Of a stretch of DNA of 64,000 nucleotides, positions 62,791-64,000 are shown one piece after another. Under the pieces are notes generated by a model. The model had not been told where the DNA came from, searched no databases, and worked only from the letters and a program-made list of their open reading frames with translations. The translations under genes and the position numbers were made by a program. Position 1 is the first letter of the stretch. Every line of letters begins with the position of its first letter. The stretch comes from an uncultured Bacilli bacterium (lineage in GTDB: Bacteria; Bacillota_I; Bacilli_A; RF39; UBA660), in contig CAKOIF010000006.1 of NCBI GenBank assembly GCA_934086485.1, positions 1 to 64,000 on the forward strand. Direction: 5' to 3'.

Positions 62791-63102
62791 TTATTGAATA
62801 TTTTCATTCATTACTTTTACTTTCTTTTTTCTTATCAACTTTAATATCAAAAAAATAATTCCATATATTGTCCAAATTACTATATCTAATAATATACTAT
62901 AAATTACAATGACAAATCCCAATACTTTTGCACCCATAAATGATGTTAACTCCACTATGCCTAAAAAATTTGATCCATCTACATATAAATTGTTATCAGC
63001 ACTATTTATTAGGTTATTAGATACACTTATTCCAAATATTATTCCCAAAATAATTATAATAATTGATATTACCACCAGTATTTTTTTGATATTTTTATTC
63101 AT
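62791..63102 (-). CDS. Small membrane protein with displaced 3' end
   Basis: This protein of about 103 residues has two membrane segments (about residues 8-30 and 60-90) and a Lys-rich tail ending KKKVKVMNENIQ. The last codons, VKVMNENI, are the same as those before and at the start of rbgA (KEVKVMNENI). This suggests that the gene once lay directly upstream of rbgA. The start at 63102 is chosen for the AAGGGTGAT ribosome-binding site. Family not recognised. Confidence 0.55.
   Translation of the reverse strand: MNKNIKKILVVISIIIIILGIIFGISVSNNLINSADNNLYVDGSNFLGIVELTSFMGAKVLGFVIVIYSILLDIVIWTIYGIIFLILKLIRKKKVKVMNENIQ
62798..62836. repeat. 39-bp imperfect direct repeat, left-boundary copy
   Basis: Matches the rbgA start region at 59859-59897. 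Together the two copies frame the RhuM/KilA-N island of about 2.9 kb. Confidence 0.7.
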
Positions 63103-63277
63103 TTTTACTATCACCCTTTTTCATTTTGTCATATTTCATAGCACTTTTCTTCTTAATATATTTAATTTAAAATAAATATTTATAATTTTAATAAAAGAAT
63201 CCTATCAAACTCATACATTCTAAGTATAACACAATTGTGATATAAAAAAAAGAAAATAATCACTTATCTTCTTTTTA

Positions 63278-63979
63278 CTATATTCCTCTTACACGGGAAA
63301 AACGAAATTTTTCTTTTGGCACATTGCAATCTATTATTTGTCTATATTTTGGACCAAGATATTTTTTAAAATCGTCATATATACCCTTTTTAAGATTATA
63401 TCTCTCTTTATATTGTAGGCCATACATATAAGGATAGTAAGAAGATTTATCCATTAATCCTAAATCACTTGCTCTACCTACCTTTATAGTTCCTATGCCA
63501 TTGTTGGTTATATAAATAACTGTTCCATAACACATATAAATTGCAAGTATTCCATTACTATAATATTTATTAAAGAAAACAGCATTATCTAAAAAATCAT
63601 CTAATCTCATATATTTTTCATAAAAATTGCTTTCAGAGGTAAAAAATTCATCAACTTCGGTTTTTTGACTATCATTTATATATTTTCTTAAAAAATGAAT
63701 AAATTTTCCATCATTGCTTAATTTGATAACAAATTCCGGATCATTACTATACACATTTCTTGTTATAAAAATTTCATAATTATCATTTTCTTGGCTTTCA
63801 TTCTTATCATTAGCATTTTCAAAATTCAACTTGACTTTAAAATCCAATTTTCTAAGACTTGATAATGTTTCTTTGTTTAATTTATTTTCTTTTACAAGTT
63901 GTAACTTTGCTAAAGCATCCTTTAATACATCTAAAGAAGTTTGAATTTGCTCATTATCAGTAAATTTTAATTCTTTCAT
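63278..63979 (-). CDS. Unknown protein, possibly continuing past the window
   Basis: The visible 233 residues are soluble, with an N-terminal helical region (DVLKDALAKLQLV) and a middle rich in Asn and Glu. The C-terminal half includes VIYITNNGIGTIKVGRASDLGLMD and GPKYRQIIDCNVPKEKFRFSRVRGI. Family not recognised. The frame is open from 63980 to the window end (LVNFNAR precedes the ATG), and no ribosome-binding site is visible at 63979, so the real start may lie outside. Confidence 0.55.
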   Translation of the reverse strand: MKELKFTDNEQIQTSLDVLKDALAKLQLVKENKLNKETLSSLRKLDFKVKLNFENANDKNESQENDNYEIFITRNVYSNDPEFVIKLSNDGKFIHFLRKYINDSQKTEVDEFFTSESNFYEKYMRLDDFLDNAVFFNKYYSNGILAIYMCYGTVIYITNNGIGTIKVGRASDLGLMDKSSYYPYMYGLQYKERYNLKKGIYDDFKKYLGPKYRQIIDCNVPKEKFRFSRVRGI

Positions 63980-64000
63980 TCTAGCATTAAAGTTTACTAG

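Noticed and set aside
1..64000. Mollicute-type genetic code (TGA as Trp) and rRNA/tRNA genes
   Set aside because: TGA serves as a stop at well-defined gene ends and Trp is encoded by TGG. No cloverleaf or rRNA segment was recognised by reading; a tRNAscan run would be decisive.

Overview
The window is very AT-rich, uses the standard genetic code (TGA is a stop, for example at the end of the RnfC-like gene) and is packed with short-spaced operons, mostly on the minus strand. The gene set is Gram-positive: HrcA/CIRCE, IreB, RuvX, YsxC, RbgA, a T-box leader, GatCAB next to AspS and AsnS, an LtaS-like sulfatase and consensus TTGACA/TATAAT promoters. This points to an uncultured, gut-type Bacilli/Firmicutes lineage (RF39- or Erysipelotrichales-like). 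That placement is an inference from gene content; no rRNA or tRNA gene was seen.

Layout. (1) 1-7.5 kb: two adenylate-forming ligases alternate with two membrane sensor proteins that look like hybrid histidine kinases but lack both phosphoacceptors. The sensors share a near-identical 1.2 kb 3' part, and the ligases share a promoter element. (2) 7.5-12.1 kb: ireB-ruvX-yrzB-mltG-trmR-trhP1-trhP2, the yrzL-to-yrrO order of Bacillus, with its own promoter and terminator. (3) 12.1-14.6 kb: ysxC, a pseudopilin and der in one operon. (4) 14.6-16.7 kb: a stripped-down RnfC/RnfD pair. (5) 16.7-19.0 kb: three tandem DUF1016 (YhcG-type PD-(D/E)XK) copies, the first broken, each with a different palindrome at the same codons. 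(6) 19.0-26.8 kb: hisS-asnS-aspS-gatC-gatA-gatB behind a compact T-box. (7) 27-30.4 kb: a phosphohexomutase, a small repeat-domain protein and an LRR protein. (8) 30.5-37.2 kb: the hrcA-grpE-orf-dnaK-pepF-dnaJ stress cluster with two CIRCE sites. (9) 37.2-40.9 kb: a four-gene operon with 4-base overlaps, encoding a double RNxxxH (HEPN-like) protein, a phosphodiesterase and two small membrane proteins. (10) 41-47.4 kb: a surface protein, two XRE-type membrane regulators and a large orphan. (11) 47.4-49.8 kb: rlmD and a Xer recombinase. (12) 49.9-52.8 kb: two surface proteins with a C-terminal variable patch, and between them a non-coding copy of that patch resembling the template repeat of a diversity-generating retroelement. 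No reverse transcriptase lies in the window. (13) 53-59.9 kb: an Rpn-like protein, then rbgA-rnhB-ltaS-like-topA. (14) 59.9-63.1 kb: a decaying RhuM/KilA-N island inserted directly upstream of rbgA and flanked by 39-base repeats. (15) 63.3 kb to the end: an unknown gene.

Housekeeping functions (tRNA charging and modification, ribosome-assembly GTPases, heat-shock control, peptidoglycan and lipoteichoic acid synthesis) make up most of the window. The accessory material sits in regions 1, 5, 9, 10, 12 and 14. The observations most worth following are the phosphoacceptor-less sensors paired with ligases, the TR/VR-like patches, the covarying palindromes in DUF1016 genes and the HEPN-like/phosphodiesterase operon.
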